Shown: positions 1 through 9,210 of the stretch, one piece after another
Numbering within the stretch: position 1 is the first letter of the stretch
How the letters are laid out: each line of letters opens with the position of its first letter
NCBI GenBank assembly: GCA_049999765.1
Contig: JBNGIQ010004116.1
Location: 1-26,379 of the forward strand
Source: Phaeoceros laevis
Lineage: Eukaryota; Anthocerotophyta; Anthocerotopsida; Notothyladales
Length of the DNA stretch: 26,379 nt
Direction of reading: 5' to 3'
Program-made: the position numbers and the translations under genes
The notes under the pieces: generated by a model
Told to the model about the DNA's origin: nothing
What the model saw: only the letters and a program-made list of their open reading frames with translations
Database searches by the model: none

Positions 1-1120
1 GTGGTTAGCCCTATCTACCACCGCCCCTATCTGCTGGATAATCCTAACATTGCATTTTGCTTACAGTCCAAAGACACAGGGAAACAAAACAGAATATAGT
101 CTTAGCCAGAACAATGATTCACTGGGATGTCCACCTCTACAGTTGCTGAAGACTGCGACATTTCCTTCCTTCACTTTAGGTAGGCCCTCAACAATGTCTT
201 TCGAGCAAGTCCGATATCCAAATCTTTTACCACTCACAACAACATGTTAAAGATAGCAAAAACGGGGTGTGAGGGCACAGGGTCAACACAGTTTGTTGTG
301 TAACATGCTTGGATGGTTGCAAGATGCTTGGGGTCAGATGGCAGGCACAAAAAAAGCAGATCTAGATGGTGGCGAGAGACTCAGGAACAATAGACTTGTA
401 CCAACTGGCAACAAGACAGGTTGTAACCACTATCTGGCAGCAGGACAGGAAAGAAGCAGGCCTTTTCAGAAGTATGGAACAGTAGCTGGGCGGGGCAATG
501 TGTGAACAAAGCGAGGTGAGCACTGTAGTTGAGTATCTGAAAAAAGACAAGGGGACCAGAGAGGCACAGCAGTGGGGAGACGAGAGGTAGGAGGCGCAGA
601 CTCAAGATGAGAGCCACAAGACGAGAGGTGAAAGCATGGTTACGGCCTCAGCAAGCGGTGGGTTTATATGGGCAAGTAGAGAGCGGGATCATTAAAGGCT
701 TGGCGGCAGTTTAAGTGTAAAAAAAGACTTGGATGTGAGGAAGTGAGAGAAAAGGCTTGAGTATTCTAGACTTGTTCTACTACGGATGTCTCGTGGTCAT
801 ATCAGATCCACCCATCTATCCTTCTGGCATATGGGTAATTTTATAAACATGTCAGGCTTGGATTTGTGTGCAGCAGCCGCCATTTTCATGCCAGCATTGT
901 TGTAAACTACAGATGAGTGGTATCCTTACCTCGTGGATCACGACAAGTCTTAGTAGAAAAGATTAAATACGCCTTGTTGGACTCATGTGCCCGGCAAGGA
1001 GGATATTCCAGTTTGCTCGAGTACTCGTTAGGCTGCAAAAGGCCATCAAACGTTATGTAGCTTGCCAAGTATACACAAAAATGAGTGAATCATTTTTTAC
1101 ATACTGTAAGAGCAGACACA
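1..1120. other. Intergenic DNA without recognisable gene
   Basis: Only short open frames on both strands, with no motif, domain or codon pattern I recognise. No tRNA-like boxes or long repeats were seen. It is probably old intergenic or transposon-derived DNA. Confidence 0.5.
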
Positions 1121-1129
1121 TATACACAC

Positions 1130-1520
1130 TATGTGTGTGTGTGTGACATGCTCTCTCTATGTGTTGGCTCTTTTTACTACGGAATTGTATGATGCTGCAA
1201 GCGGCTTTCAAATAATTATTAAAGGTATTAATAATATTTAAGAGTGATGTATTTGTGTGTTTGTCCGTGACATGCTCTCACCTTGCTTGAGCGCGCATGC
1301 GCGCACGGTAAAATAAGGGCAGACCCAGGAATTGAACCCAAAACCTACCCATCCCATTGGAAGAACCCAACCACCTGACCTACTCCATTTCATGAAAAGC
1401 TCTGGTTCAAACTATTTATATCCCCTTAATTCTAATGGCGATATAATCGATGGGACGGATGGGTGGAGGGACGGGTGATTGCTGTCGAATTCAACGGGCC
1501 ATATACTAGTATTATATATA
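1130..1520 (-). mobile_element. tRNA-derived SINE-like repeat, copy 1
   Basis: On the minus strand there is an A-box-like stretch at 1366-1383 (TAGGTCAGGTGG core) and a B box at 1328-1339 (GGTTCAATTCC), spaced about as in a tRNA promoter. A second copy of the whole block lies at about 14975-15320 with matching A and B boxes. Similarity also covers about 130 bp upstream of the A box, ending at a shared block around 1470-1505 that reads gattgctgtcgaattc here and gattgccgtcgagttc in the second copy. Downstream of the B box both copies pass into an alternating GC-rich tract (1290-1309 here). The 13-mer gtgacatgctctc occurs at 1143 and 1267, suggesting a duplicated 3' end beside a (TG)n run. This is inferred to be a Pol III-type retroposon; the exact ends are not defined. 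Confidence 0.5.
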
Positions 1521-1594
1521 CAAATACTATTGGGTTGATATCTTACTCGTAATTAGTATAATACATAATTATACATGGCAGAGCTAACCACAAT

Positions 1595-1615
1595 GGTCAC
1601 CCAGGACGGGTGACC
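1595..1615. repeat. Short perfect inverted repeat (hairpin)
   Basis: GGTCACCC at 1595-1602 and GGGTGACC at 1608-1615 form a perfect 8-bp stem around a 5-nt loop. No gene abuts it. The phrase cccgagccttact is also repeated nearby (about 1675 and 1720), so the area is locally repetitive. Confidence 0.5.
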
Positions 1616-1749
1616 CTGGAGGTTATTTTACCGAGCCAGCCGGGCTACGGTAGCTTCGCTTGGTTCAACAAGTACCCGAGCCTTACTACTTGGATACCTG
1701 GACACCCGAACACCCGAGCCTTACTTGCACTCATTTTCGTGCCACTCAT

Positions 1750-1930
1750 GACCAGCGCTAATTAATCCATGCATCTCTCTCGGAATATCGGGCTGGGGGT
1801 ACATGGAACCGAAGGCCTCTCGCCACAATTGGGGCTTCTTACAATCGTTTCGAACGAGAAACCAACGCTAGCGTTGAAGGGTTAAAGGACCAACTCTACC
1901 AATTGGTAGAATGGGCCTTGTTTAACATTC
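1750..1930 (-). mobile_element. tRNA-like SINE head (second family)
   Basis: The minus strand carries TGGTAGAGTTGG (1890-1901), a good Pol III A box, and a weaker B-box-like CTCGTTCGAAAC (1847-1858), about 31 nt apart. Sequence beyond the boxes does not fold as an obvious complete tRNA, so a tRNA-derived SINE or tRNA pseudogene is more likely than a functional tRNA. Ends are unknown. Confidence 0.35.
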
Positions 1931-2024
1931 CTAATCATATGCACCTATGAATATAAAACAACGTGGAAAAATCCACTAGGGGCTTTGGATGGAGTGTTTT
2001 GAGGGCACATCTATGACAACCCCA

Positions 2025-2120
2025 AGTGTGTGTGTGTGTGTTTATTCGAGGAGGTTATCGGCCCCATAGAGGGTCCCCCCCTGCCCCGGATAAGGGCACC
2101 CGCAAGCGGACGGGTACAGT
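2025..2120 (-). mobile_element. CA-tailed short retroposon, copy 1
   Basis: Read on the minus strand, a GC-rich body is followed by a core GGACCCTCTATGGGGCCG, then ATAACCTCCTCGAATAA, and then a (CA)n run (2025-2041). The same order of blocks ending in a CA-type microsatellite recurs at 3776-3886, 11592-11640 and 26329-26379, and in reduced form near 24543. The body shared with the 3776 copy includes gcgggtgccc and the G-rich stretch after it. This fits the 3' end of a SINE or LINE with a microsatellite tail. The 5' end may extend towards 2220. Confidence 0.55.
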
Positions 2121-2229
2121 AGTGAAGAAATGTTTAGAAAGACAAAAGGTAGCCTCTATCTTGTGCTGTTCAATCTCGTATTACGGGAGCGCACATTTTT
2201 TATTCTAGAAGCGCAAGAGCCACTTCAAA

Positions 2230-2825
2230 TAACCGTTTACCGTTGAGCTAAGGACTTTTTACTATAAAGGACGTTCGCATAGATGCTTTCTAGGACATTC
2301 GCATAAATGCTCTCTCTTATCTCGCACGTCAAAAATTTCTATTTAGAGTACTTGCCCAGTTCTAGGATCGCATGTGACAGTTCCTGGATCAGGTTAGGAA
2401 AAATCTTTGTATTATTTCATCTTAGAATATTATCATTTTTTCCAGCACGGGAGTGAGGGTGCAGAAAGCTTAAGTTTTCAAAAAAAATAGTATTCTATTG
2501 AGCAGATCCCCTGCTACGGGGCTGCAAAAAAAGTGGAGCCCCAACTATCTCCAACTTTCGCGGGGAGCCAGTCTAGGTGCGTGGGTGGTCACCGGCAGAG
2601 TGAGCGGGTAGTAACCCTGGGTGATGGATGGAAGGGTGATAGTCTGGCCACCAACCGGGCCTGTGAGTGGGTGAGTGCAGAAGGTAACCGGGGCGATCTG
2701 ATACTGCCCACTTTTAATCCGGAAACTAGCTTCAAACCCGGATCCGACAATCCATATATTCGGAAAATGCCAGCAACGCGATCGGAGAACAGGGCCATGT
2801 ACTCTATCTTCTAGCGTTCGATTTA
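2230..2825. other. No recognisable gene
   Basis: A 93-residue open frame (2533-2814, plus) has no motif I recognise and its composition resembles the flanking repeats. Phrases such as gacattcgcataaatgct are locally repeated near 2270-2310. No feature can be assigned. Confidence 0.4.
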
Positions 2826-2829
2826 ATTT

Positions 2830-3175
2830 CTCAAGGCATATAGCCTCAACCCGTTACACCATTACACCAGGAGAGCCTAAACCCCGCTTGTTTCGAGAGC
2901 TCTGTCCGTACGGAGTCCCTTAACCACAAGTAACCCCTTCACGATTGACTCCATAGCGGATATCCGCCGCTACCTAATCTTTCCTACAGAACCTCTTTTT
3001 ATCTACAAGGGAGCCCCTTTCCGCCACAAGCTATCGAGACCATACATCTGTGCCTCCAAACTAGTGCCGAGAAATTACAGGGCCCGAGGATGACCCCTTG
3101 GGCCCTATGTGGATCAAACCCGAAACCCAATTGGGAGGCCTAGGCTCTTATCACTAGGCTATGTCCTCGTAGACG
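2830..3175 (-). mobile_element. tRNA-derived SINE
   Basis: The minus strand shows a clear A box (3145-3161, TAGCCTAGTGATAAGAG) and B box (3111-3121, GGGTTTGATCC) about 23 nt apart, followed by roughly 280 bp of tRNA-unrelated sequence ending near gaggctatatgcc and a TTGAGAAA-like tail. This is the standard layout of a plant tRNA-derived SINE. The family cannot be named without a database. No target-site duplication was located with confidence. Confidence 0.55.
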
Positions 3176-3327
3176 CCTTATACTCTATCTGCAAGAGGCA
3201 TAGACCAGCTGCCTGGGAGTGCTGGCCGCGATTTTAAGCAGCTCGGTGCTATTTTGTCCTAGGCTAGCCGAGCCTCTATGAACACATCCTGGTTATCGTA
3301 GACCCTAACTAGCCCAACAAGGCTCCT

Positions 3328-3624
3328 TTAGCACATCCTTACAATGAAGGGCAATGTGAAACAACTCCAATTTGAATGATGCACTTGGCGTGCATCATTC
3401 AAACTGCCACATTTGGACTCGGAGTACACAGCTATGCCGATATTGTGCATCAGCACGTCCCTTGTGGCCACATTGACAAAGACCTTACGGCCGTCTTCCA
3501 AACTGTCACACTTTGCACATGTCAACCAGCAGGTACCCACCATTATGCTAGACTGCAGTCGTCTTTCTAAAATCTGTGAATGGAGTAGCTTTCCTTGTTT
3601 AAAGCTGCGACCTGGAGCATGCAT
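3328..3624 (-). pseudogene. PPR (PLS-class) gene fragment
   Basis: The 98-residue frame contains HSQILERRLQSSIMVGT, then a degenerate AKCDSLEDGRKVF, then TRDVLMHN, and CGSLNDARQV. These match the spacing of successive P/L/S pentatricopeptide repeats of plant organelle RNA-editing factors (typically 'AKCGSLEDARKVF', 'TRDV.SWN'). Known members have many repeats and hundreds of residues; here only about two remain, with no mitochondrial or plastid targeting peptide and no E/DYW domain. The expected tyrosine/glycine positions are altered. The frame after DARQV is simply the inverted copy of the preceding bases (see the inverted repeat at 3371-3403). It is almost certainly a dead gene fragment, perhaps carried or broken by the surrounding transposons. 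Confidence 0.7.
3371..3403. repeat. Perfect 14-bp inverted repeat inside the PPR fragment
   Basis: Arms at 3371-3384 and 3390-3403 (TTTGAATGATGCAC and its exact complement) are separated by 5 nt. The left part of the minus-strand reading encodes a normal PPR segment; the other arm is its mirror, so it looks like a local inverted duplication that ended the PPR homology. Confidence 0.75.
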
Positions 3625-3775
3625 TTAGTAAGCAAGCAAAGGTAACATGGTTGCTAGCACCATACCCTCCTCCCTCCTCTCCCATTGCTTGTAGAGAGAA
3701 TGAGCTTCTTGATCGCACTCATGCTGAGCAAACCCACCTAACATTTTCCCAAAATAAATTTTACTTTACCTATTA

Positions 3776-3886
3776 GCCATCAGGTGCCGGTTTATGGGCA
3801 AGGGGTGGATCCTCTATGAAACCGTGTCAACCTCCTCAAATAAACTCACATCACATCACATCACATGGCATGGCATTCCATATCAA
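3776..3886 (+). mobile_element. CA-type-tailed short retroposon, copy 2
   Basis: Shares with copy 1 the ordered blocks aggtgcc, G-rich stretch, GGATCCTCTATGAAACCG and TCAACCTCCTCAAATAAA, and ends in repeated cacat units and then ggcat units (about 3845-3880). Its tail directly abuts integrase coding sequence (minus strand) at about 3887, cutting that integrase off just after the second catalytic aspartate region. It is therefore either the insertion that broke the integrase or the edge of a later rearrangement. Confidence 0.55.
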
Positions 3887-4398
3887 CTCCTTCCCTCTGT
3901 CAGACACAAGTTCAACGCGACAGCCAAAGCGGGTAATCACATGTGTGAAATAAACTTGGCCATCACTTCTCCGTTCACAACAGGAACTGCCTCAGCCTCT
4001 GCCCAGCGTATGCAGTAATCAGTAGCCGTGATGATAAGTTGGTTTCCTCGAGCAGTAGGGGGCAAGATAGGCCCAATTGTGTCTACTCCCCATTTGTAGA
4101 AGACTGCACCAGGCATGATAGGACACAGGTTGCCAAGTCGTAATGGAACTCTTGAAAATCTTTGACATCTCTCACATTCAGAACAATACCTCTTGATGTC
4201 ATCGTGCATGGTTGGCCAGAATAACCCTGCTCGCAAGATCCTTTGAGCAGTAGCTCTTACATCGAAATGACCCCAACACAACTGATCATGTGCTTCAAAC
4301 AAAACTTGTTCAATGCGCTCCCCATGTATATAATCCCGGGGAACTAGACTGTAAGCAAGGGATTCAACGTCTTCATTCCTTTGCGTAGAAGTCTTCAC
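3887..4398 (-). pseudogene. Truncated Ty3/gypsy integrase (second copy)
   Basis: The protein begins near the zinc-binding domain: histidines in AHDQLCWGHFDV and cysteines in YCSECERC form the HHCC finger (roughly residues 35-80), followed by the start of the catalytic core with WGVDTIGP (first Asp) and TDYCIRWAEAEAV. After a frameshift near 3940 the core continues in another frame with ITRFGCRVELVSDRGKEL (second Asp), then stops at the retroposon tail at 3887. The catalytic Glu and the C-terminal domain are gone. It is clearly related to, but diverged from, the integrase at 4861-6085. Integrase normally joins retroelement cDNA to host DNA in the nucleus; this copy cannot. Confidence 0.85.
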
Positions 4399-4399
4399 T

Positions 4400-4860
4400 C
4401 GCCTAAGTAGTCAACGCTGGCCTACTTTTTTCTCTAAGCACATTTGTTTACCAAAAGTGCTGCAAGAAAAGCATTTTTCAAACTTTGCATACAAGGCCCG
4501 TCCCTGAAACTCCATGTGTATGCATGTCTCTCCTGGAGTAGAGTTTCACTTTTGTGCTGGCATTATGGATTTGCTGAAGACCCCGGCCTTTGACTTCTAC
4601 ACGTGCCATCTCCTTTGTACTCATTAGTGTCAACTCGTCCCCCCAGCTATCATCATAAACTCCCATGTTACATACATCTCTGACTCCATCATATCGACCC
4701 CGATGTGATCTCTAGCCTTTATAGGAATCATGTCAACGCAACCCTTCGAATCCACATTTTTCTGTACATATTTACTCTACATTTTTCTGTACATGCCTAC
4801 TCTACATTTTTCACATCATGGCTACTCTACATCATGGCTCTGACATAATTGCAGTCCTTT
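4400..4860 (-). other. Spacer between the two integrase copies
   Basis: No recognised domain. Near 4740-4830 a short phrase (tctacatttttctgtacat and variants) is repeated three to four times in tandem-like fashion. A 62-residue minus frame (4478-4666) is present but not identifiable; it may be remnants of the pol linker upstream of the second integrase, or of an LTR. Confidence 0.35.
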
Positions 4861-6085
4861 TCAAGGGAAGAACTTATTCAACTGGAACAAATTCACTACA
4901 TCCAAAGGCTGCATAGTGTGGATGTGATGGATCATAGCTGCTCCCGTTGAATACATCTCCCCTAAAAGGTACGGACCATCCCACCTGGGCTTAAACTTCG
5001 CTCCAGGTTTCTTCTTCCAGTATCGTCGCATGTTTAACCTCAAAACAAAGTCACCAGATTGCAAATTAATGTCCCGCCTCTCTGCATTGTATGTCTGCTT
5101 CCGTTTTTCTTGCTTCTCATGAGGCTTTGCTAGTGCTTCTTCTCTCCTCTCATCCAGTTCACATAACTGGTCCATCCAAAGCTAGCAAGCAACCTGTTCC
5201 ATTTCCTCAGTGGCCTCCCAAAAGCGAAGGACATCCCACTCTACTGAGCTAGGGAGGCGGGCTTCAACCCCAAATACCAAATTGTATGGGGAGCATTGCA
5301 TGAATGTCTTGGTCTTCGTCCGATATGCCCACAGGGCAGCCTCCAAGTACATGTCCCAATTCGCAAGATCTGGATGCATTATTTTTCCCAAGATCTTACA
5401 CAATGTTCCATTGCTCTTCTCATCAAGTCCATTAATGCATGGGCGATAAGCTGTAGCAAGCTTGTGCTTAACCCAATAGAAGGCATTCAGTTTCTGAACG
5501 GTTTCGTTCAAAAACTCCCTGCCCCTGTCTGACACCAACTCAACAGGGCACCCATAATGAGAAATGACATGTTTGAACAGAAATCTTGTGACAGCTTTTC
5601 CATTTACCGCAGGACTGCAGCAGCTTCGATCCATCGAGTGCAGTAGTCTGTAGCAATAAGAATATACTGATTCCCTTGTGCTATTGGAGGCAAGATCAGC
5701 CCTATGGTGTCAATCCCCCACTTGGAAAAGATTGCACCAGGCATTATGGGGTATAGATTCCCTAATCGCAATGGCACCTTCGCAAATTTCTGGCACCTGA
5801 TGCACTCATGACAATACTTCTTTACATCTCCATGCATCGTCGGCCAATAGAGTCCAGCACACAGGATCCTTTGAACTGTGGCTTGCACATCAAGTGGCAG
5901 CGCGCCTGATTCCCGCGTGGAGTCGTTCCGGCGTGTCCACCCCTTACTACTACTACTACATCAAAGTGTCCCCCACATATTTGGTCATGGGCCTCAAACA
6001 AGATTTCTTCAATCTGTCGCCCCCAAATACATCTGCGCGAGACCTTGTCTGGTCCCAATCTAAACAATGTAGGCAGGTCCTGCAA
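4861..6085 (-). pseudogene. Ty3/gypsy integrase, nearly full length, broken
   Basis: Reading down the minus strand: HHCC zinc finger (histidines in AHDQICGGHFDV at about 5960-5995, cysteines in YCHECIRC near 5805-5830), catalytic core with WGIDTIGL (Asp 1), ELVSDRGREF (Asp 2) and NGLDEKSNG (Glu), then a C-terminal segment with a GPY motif in KFKPRWDGPYLLGEM. All three acidic catalytic residues remain. No chromodomain follows, which fits the non-chromovirus (OTA) branch. Damage: a 71-bp net insertion in the zinc finger (5887-5964), a single-base loss near 5615 and an in-frame TAG near 5180. Both integrase copies lie downstream of the minus-strand pol at 9.2-10.6 kb, but 3 kb of unrelated DNA separates them, so membership in that same element is uncertain. 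Confidence 0.9.
5887..5964 (+). mobile_element. 64-bp insertion with 7-bp target-site duplication
   Basis: ACATCAA occurs at 5887-5893 and again at 5958-5964, bracketing 64 bp (5894-5957). Removing the insert and one ACATCAA restores alignment with the homologous stretch of the other integrase copy around 4240-4275. The insert starts GTGGCAGCGCGCC, contains GGCGTGTCCAC, and ends with four to five TAC/ACT repeats. A 3' trinucleotide tail plus a target duplication suggests a tiny, 5'-truncated retroposon on the plus strand; the partly matching GTGG...CCAC ends leave a mini DNA transposon possible. Confidence 0.7.
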
Positions 6086-6089
6086 ATTT

Positions 6090-7900
6090 GAAGGTTGGAG
6101 GTTCAGGACTTACATTCCTTGTAATGCAATGAGCAGAAGGAGAAATACTAGCCATGTACCAGTTTTGGTATTGGAACATAGATGAGATGTGATACCAGGT
6201 TACAGGGAGGGCCAATACATGGGGCTTAGCGTGATTCAGGTAATAACCTGCATTGTCTATATAAGGAAGGTAATCACCGACTTGCTAGAAGTGCTTAAGA
6301 AAGGGTGAATGTAGTCAATAATTTTTGCCACAAAGAACATGACCCAACAGGTCCTTGGGTTTCATGGTCCGACATGTAGAAAAAGGTTTGTGGCTCAGCA
6401 GTTGGTGTTCTTTTACTCTTGTAACCATGTATGATTTTGAAGCTCTAGATTCTTGTACAAGTTGTACAGACTACAGAACCGGGACTGCTTGCAGTACAGT
6501 TAACCACTACCGCAGATGTGTGTACAGGGCATGGGGATTTACGCCAAGTAGTGGTAAGAAAGATGTACTCAGCTTGGGAAATGAGTTACAGCGAGGCCCT
6601 TGCGTGTATCTTACAAACATGTACCAAAGGTAGAAAAATGCAAGAGCCTTGAATCTCATACTCCTGGGTGTGTTAAGCTAGTGCTCGAAACAGGGTGAGA
6701 CTGGTTCTGTACGAATTGAGATATTTGGGAGTGCTGCTACAGTAGCGTTCGAGGCATATTAAGGAATCTTGCTGGCATTCCTCGAAGCTAAGAGGAAGCC
6801 TTGTAAATAAGCTGGAGGAAAAATGCAGTTGGATCTCGACGACACAGCTGTAAAAATGGCTTGAGTAAACCTAAATGACATGTATGAATGATTGCATTCA
6901 CACAGAACACCTAGGCCTTTGTCTGAAAAGGTAAATGTGTCCCAACGAAGACAGTAACGCAAATTGGGTGAGCAGGACTAGTGTAGAATGTTGGAGTGCG
7001 CAACTAGGTAGGAACTATCTAGAAGGATGAATGCAAGCGGGCCTAGGATGAATGCAAGCAGGCATGTTGCAAATTGGAAGTCTCTAGAAGGCTGCATGCG
7101 AGAATCTCTCCGAGACTCTCACTTGAATTGCAGTCATGATGAGGTGGCTGCCAAGCTGCTTGGTGCCAAAGACTATGTAGGACCAAGTTTGGAGCTTGGA
7201 TCCTCGGGACCACTGTAAGAGATGTGCGCACCTGCTTCTTGTGAAGCAGTTGGAGCCCCGGTTGCTATTCCCTTTGGTTGGCAGAGTGACACTGTGCTGC
7301 AGCAAGCAGTTACTAGGCGAATCATCCAGGAGCAGCTTCAACAGCCTTGGCGTTTGGGTCGGAGAGGTCTGAGAGGCAAGCCCTGGCGGTTGGCCCGAAG
7401 GAACAAGTCCTGGTGCAAGAGGTTTTGGGCCTTTGCCTGTCGTTACGTAGGGAAGCGGAGGGAGTCAGGATCCCATTGTAGATACAAGTTGAAAAGCAGA
7501 TAGTGGAGTGGAGGATTTTGTTCTTTAGAAGGAGCAGTTGCAACAAGGGGGTGGGCTGTCTCTAGCTAAGCGCAGGCCTTTTCTTCAATCTGAGCTACGT
7601 GGATTGTTACGAATCCTCTTGGCTATGCTCGGAGTCAAGGTTTTGCGCCTGTCGCGAGTAGGAGTGAGTGTTTGACATGTGCAAGAAGCTGCGAGGGGCA
7701 GCTAATAAGCAGGAAGAGTTGGTACAAGCCTGGTGGGTGCTTCCCCAAGAGCGCGAGGTGTTGAGGTTCATCCGTGAAGGGTTTTGTTGGGGGAGATTGA
7801 AGTAACTCCACGAGTAGAGCAAGGCCTGGAGAGTTTGGTAGTGCTGGAGTCAATCTCCATGTACCGGCTCATCCGGGGCTTAGCACTACTGAGTATCCTT
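6090..7900. other. No recognisable gene
   Basis: Several frames of 60-95 residues occur on both strands (for example 6355-6633, 7222-7503), but none shows a domain, and overlapping frames on the other strand are equally long, so they look like chance. The phrase 'aggatgaatgcaag..ggc' is directly repeated near 7023-7060. The stretch separates the minus-strand integrases from the minus-strand reverse transcriptase and may be an insert. Confidence 0.45.
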
Positions 7901-7915
7901 GCCTAAAAGCTCTTT

Positions 7916-8224
7916 TTGCTAGCAATCATGGGGGGGTCTACCTTTGAGGCAACCAAGAGTGTGACAAGTGCCCGTTCAGTGCTGGGCTGTGGGGTGACAA
8001 AAAGAAGTACGATGTCAGAAGAGGTAGCATGGTGTGAAAGCTTGTTGGAGACGGTTCACGAACCTACGTACTACGCTCCACACAGAGGGGAGCATCCGCA
8101 TTTTGATTTTGAGACTAGGCTTTGGATTTGTGTCAATGACAAGCACCACGATCGATGTCCCGTAGAGAATTGGCTTCACATCTCACAGGCATTAAAGGAG
8201 ACCGTGATGCAGGAGGAATACTGA
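7916..8224 (+). CDS. Unrecognised ORF A (102 aa)
   Basis: I do not recognise this protein. It begins at an ATG, is acidic to neutral, and has a His/Cys-containing middle (YYAPHRGEHPHFDF, VNDKHHDRC). It is followed in other frames by ORF B (8226) and ORF C (8550), which together read like one decayed coding region on the plus strand, opposite to the flanking Tat element. It could be an accessory ORF of a retroelement or a captured host fragment. A function cannot be assigned. Confidence 0.3.
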   Translation: MLAIMGGSTFEATKSVTSARSVLGCGVTKRSTMSEEVAWCESLLETVHEPTYYAPHRGEHPHFDFETRLWICVNDKHHDRCPVENWLHISQALKETVMQEEY

Positions 8225-8225
8225 A

Positions 8226-8483
8226 GTGGAATGGAAGACTCGGATCTTGTACGAAGCTAGCAAGGCGCACTCAGTGGTACACTGGCTGGCAGATGGGTTT
8301 CTTAGTAGAAATACCTTTAGCTTGGCTGCCTATGCTCCATACAACATGCCGGACCAGGGTGAACTGAAGATCTTCTTCACGATGATGCGGCAGTTGGGGT
8401 TTTCACATAGGATTCAGGGGTGGTACAGCTTGATCAAAGACCTTCTTGAGCTGGCCATGAAACCTGAAATGGACTTTGACTAG
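8226..8483 (+). CDS. Unrecognised ORF B (85 aa)
   Basis: The frame contains ILYEASKAHSVVHWLADGFL and later MMRQLGFSHRIQGWYSLIKD, a composition that looks protein-coding rather than random, ending at a TAG near 8481. It starts two bases after the stop of ORF A in a different frame, as expected of a frameshifted single gene. No family is recognised. The helical, Trp/Leu-rich pattern would fit a gag-like or host protein, but this is only an impression. Confidence 0.3.
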   Translation: MEWKTRILYEASKAHSVVHWLADGFLSRNTFSLAAYAPYNMPDQGELKIFFTMMRQLGFSHRIQGWYSLIKDLLELAMKPEMDFD

Positions 8484-8549
8484 AGCACCCACCATTGCTG
8501 CGAATAGACCCGCCTCATGAATATGAAAACTGAACTATAGCGCTTTGAT

Positions 8550-8903
8550 TTGTTGGTGGAAAGGCGAGAGGTGGTCATGCAAGGGGCTCCGTCACAATTC
8601 CAAACAAAGGGGGAGCATGAAAGTGACTATCAGACTTGGCAGCGGCAGAGATCCAATAAGAATTGGATGAAAGCAAGGACACCTTCCTACCGCCTTCCGT
8701 ATGAGGAGATACCCGTAAGCTCAGGGAGTTCTATTGAGCCTAGAAAGCCAGGGCGCCCTTATGCAAGGAGTATCGAACTAGTGGAACAGATGTTTAGGGA
8801 GAGTGATGTCAGGGAAGCTGAGGAAGCGGAAGAGGCCGAGGAGGCACTGGCAGAGGCAACCAGAAATACGGACAACCCCTCAGCTCAGCTGTCATTTTGT
8901 TGA
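8550..8903 (+). CDS. Unrecognised ORF C (117 aa)
   Basis: Polar, charged protein with an RRE-rich start, a middle with proline/serine residues (EEIPVSSGSSIEPRKPGRPY) and a C-terminal glutamate/alanine run (about residues 88-105, repeated EEAEEAEEALAE) that could form a coiled coil or disordered acidic tail. It has no known domain. It lies about 270 bp upstream of a short LTR-start-like block (9175), so it could be a 3' accessory ORF of a plus-strand element. Confidence 0.3.
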   Translation: MLVERREVVMQGAPSQFQTKGEHESDYQTWQRQRSNKNWMKARTPSYRLPYEEIPVSSGSSIEPRKPGRPYARSIELVEQMFRESDVREAEEAEEAEEALAEATRNTDNPSAQLSFC

Positions 8904-9174
8904 CTAGTAAGATGGATGCTTTGTTTGAGTTGGTGGAAACCTTGGCGCTGGAAGTTGGTGAGTGCCAGGAGAAGAGGCTCCGCAGAAGGAGGTCTGGACG
9001 CGGTGGCACTAGCAGCAGCCATGCCAGGAGGCACGCAGAGTAATACCGAGAGCTTGAAGTCATGTTTTTCTTTTGCTTGTACAGTAGCTTTGTGACTTGT
9101 GTTTGTACAGAAGCTATGAAAGTTTGTAGATGTGAGGAAACCCCGCGGGGCTGTGTCCGCCGGGGGTTGCCAGA

Positions 9175-9210
9175 TGTAAAACTTATCCCGGCTTTATGCA
9201 ATGCTTGAGT
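9175..9210 (+). repeat. 36-bp block matching the outer end of the minus LTR
   Basis: The block starts TGTAAAACTT and matches the reverse strand of 14215-14250 at 31 of 36 positions. The 14.25-kb copy lies at the outer (start) edge of the minus element's LTR. Here the block is in plus orientation, preceded by a G-rich stretch (ccgccgggggttgccaga) like a polypurine tract, and followed at once by minus-strand pol sequence. It may be the first bases of an LTR of a plus-strand relative, cut short by the junction. Confidence 0.45.

Noticed and set aside
1885-1905. A functional tRNA gene
   Set aside because: The boxes are tRNA-like, but I could not form all four arms, and the B box is imperfect.
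4740-4830. CRISPR-like short repeats (tctacatttttctgtacat)
   Set aside because: Only three or four irregular units with no regular unique spacers, in a plant nuclear context; a simple tandem duplication is enough.
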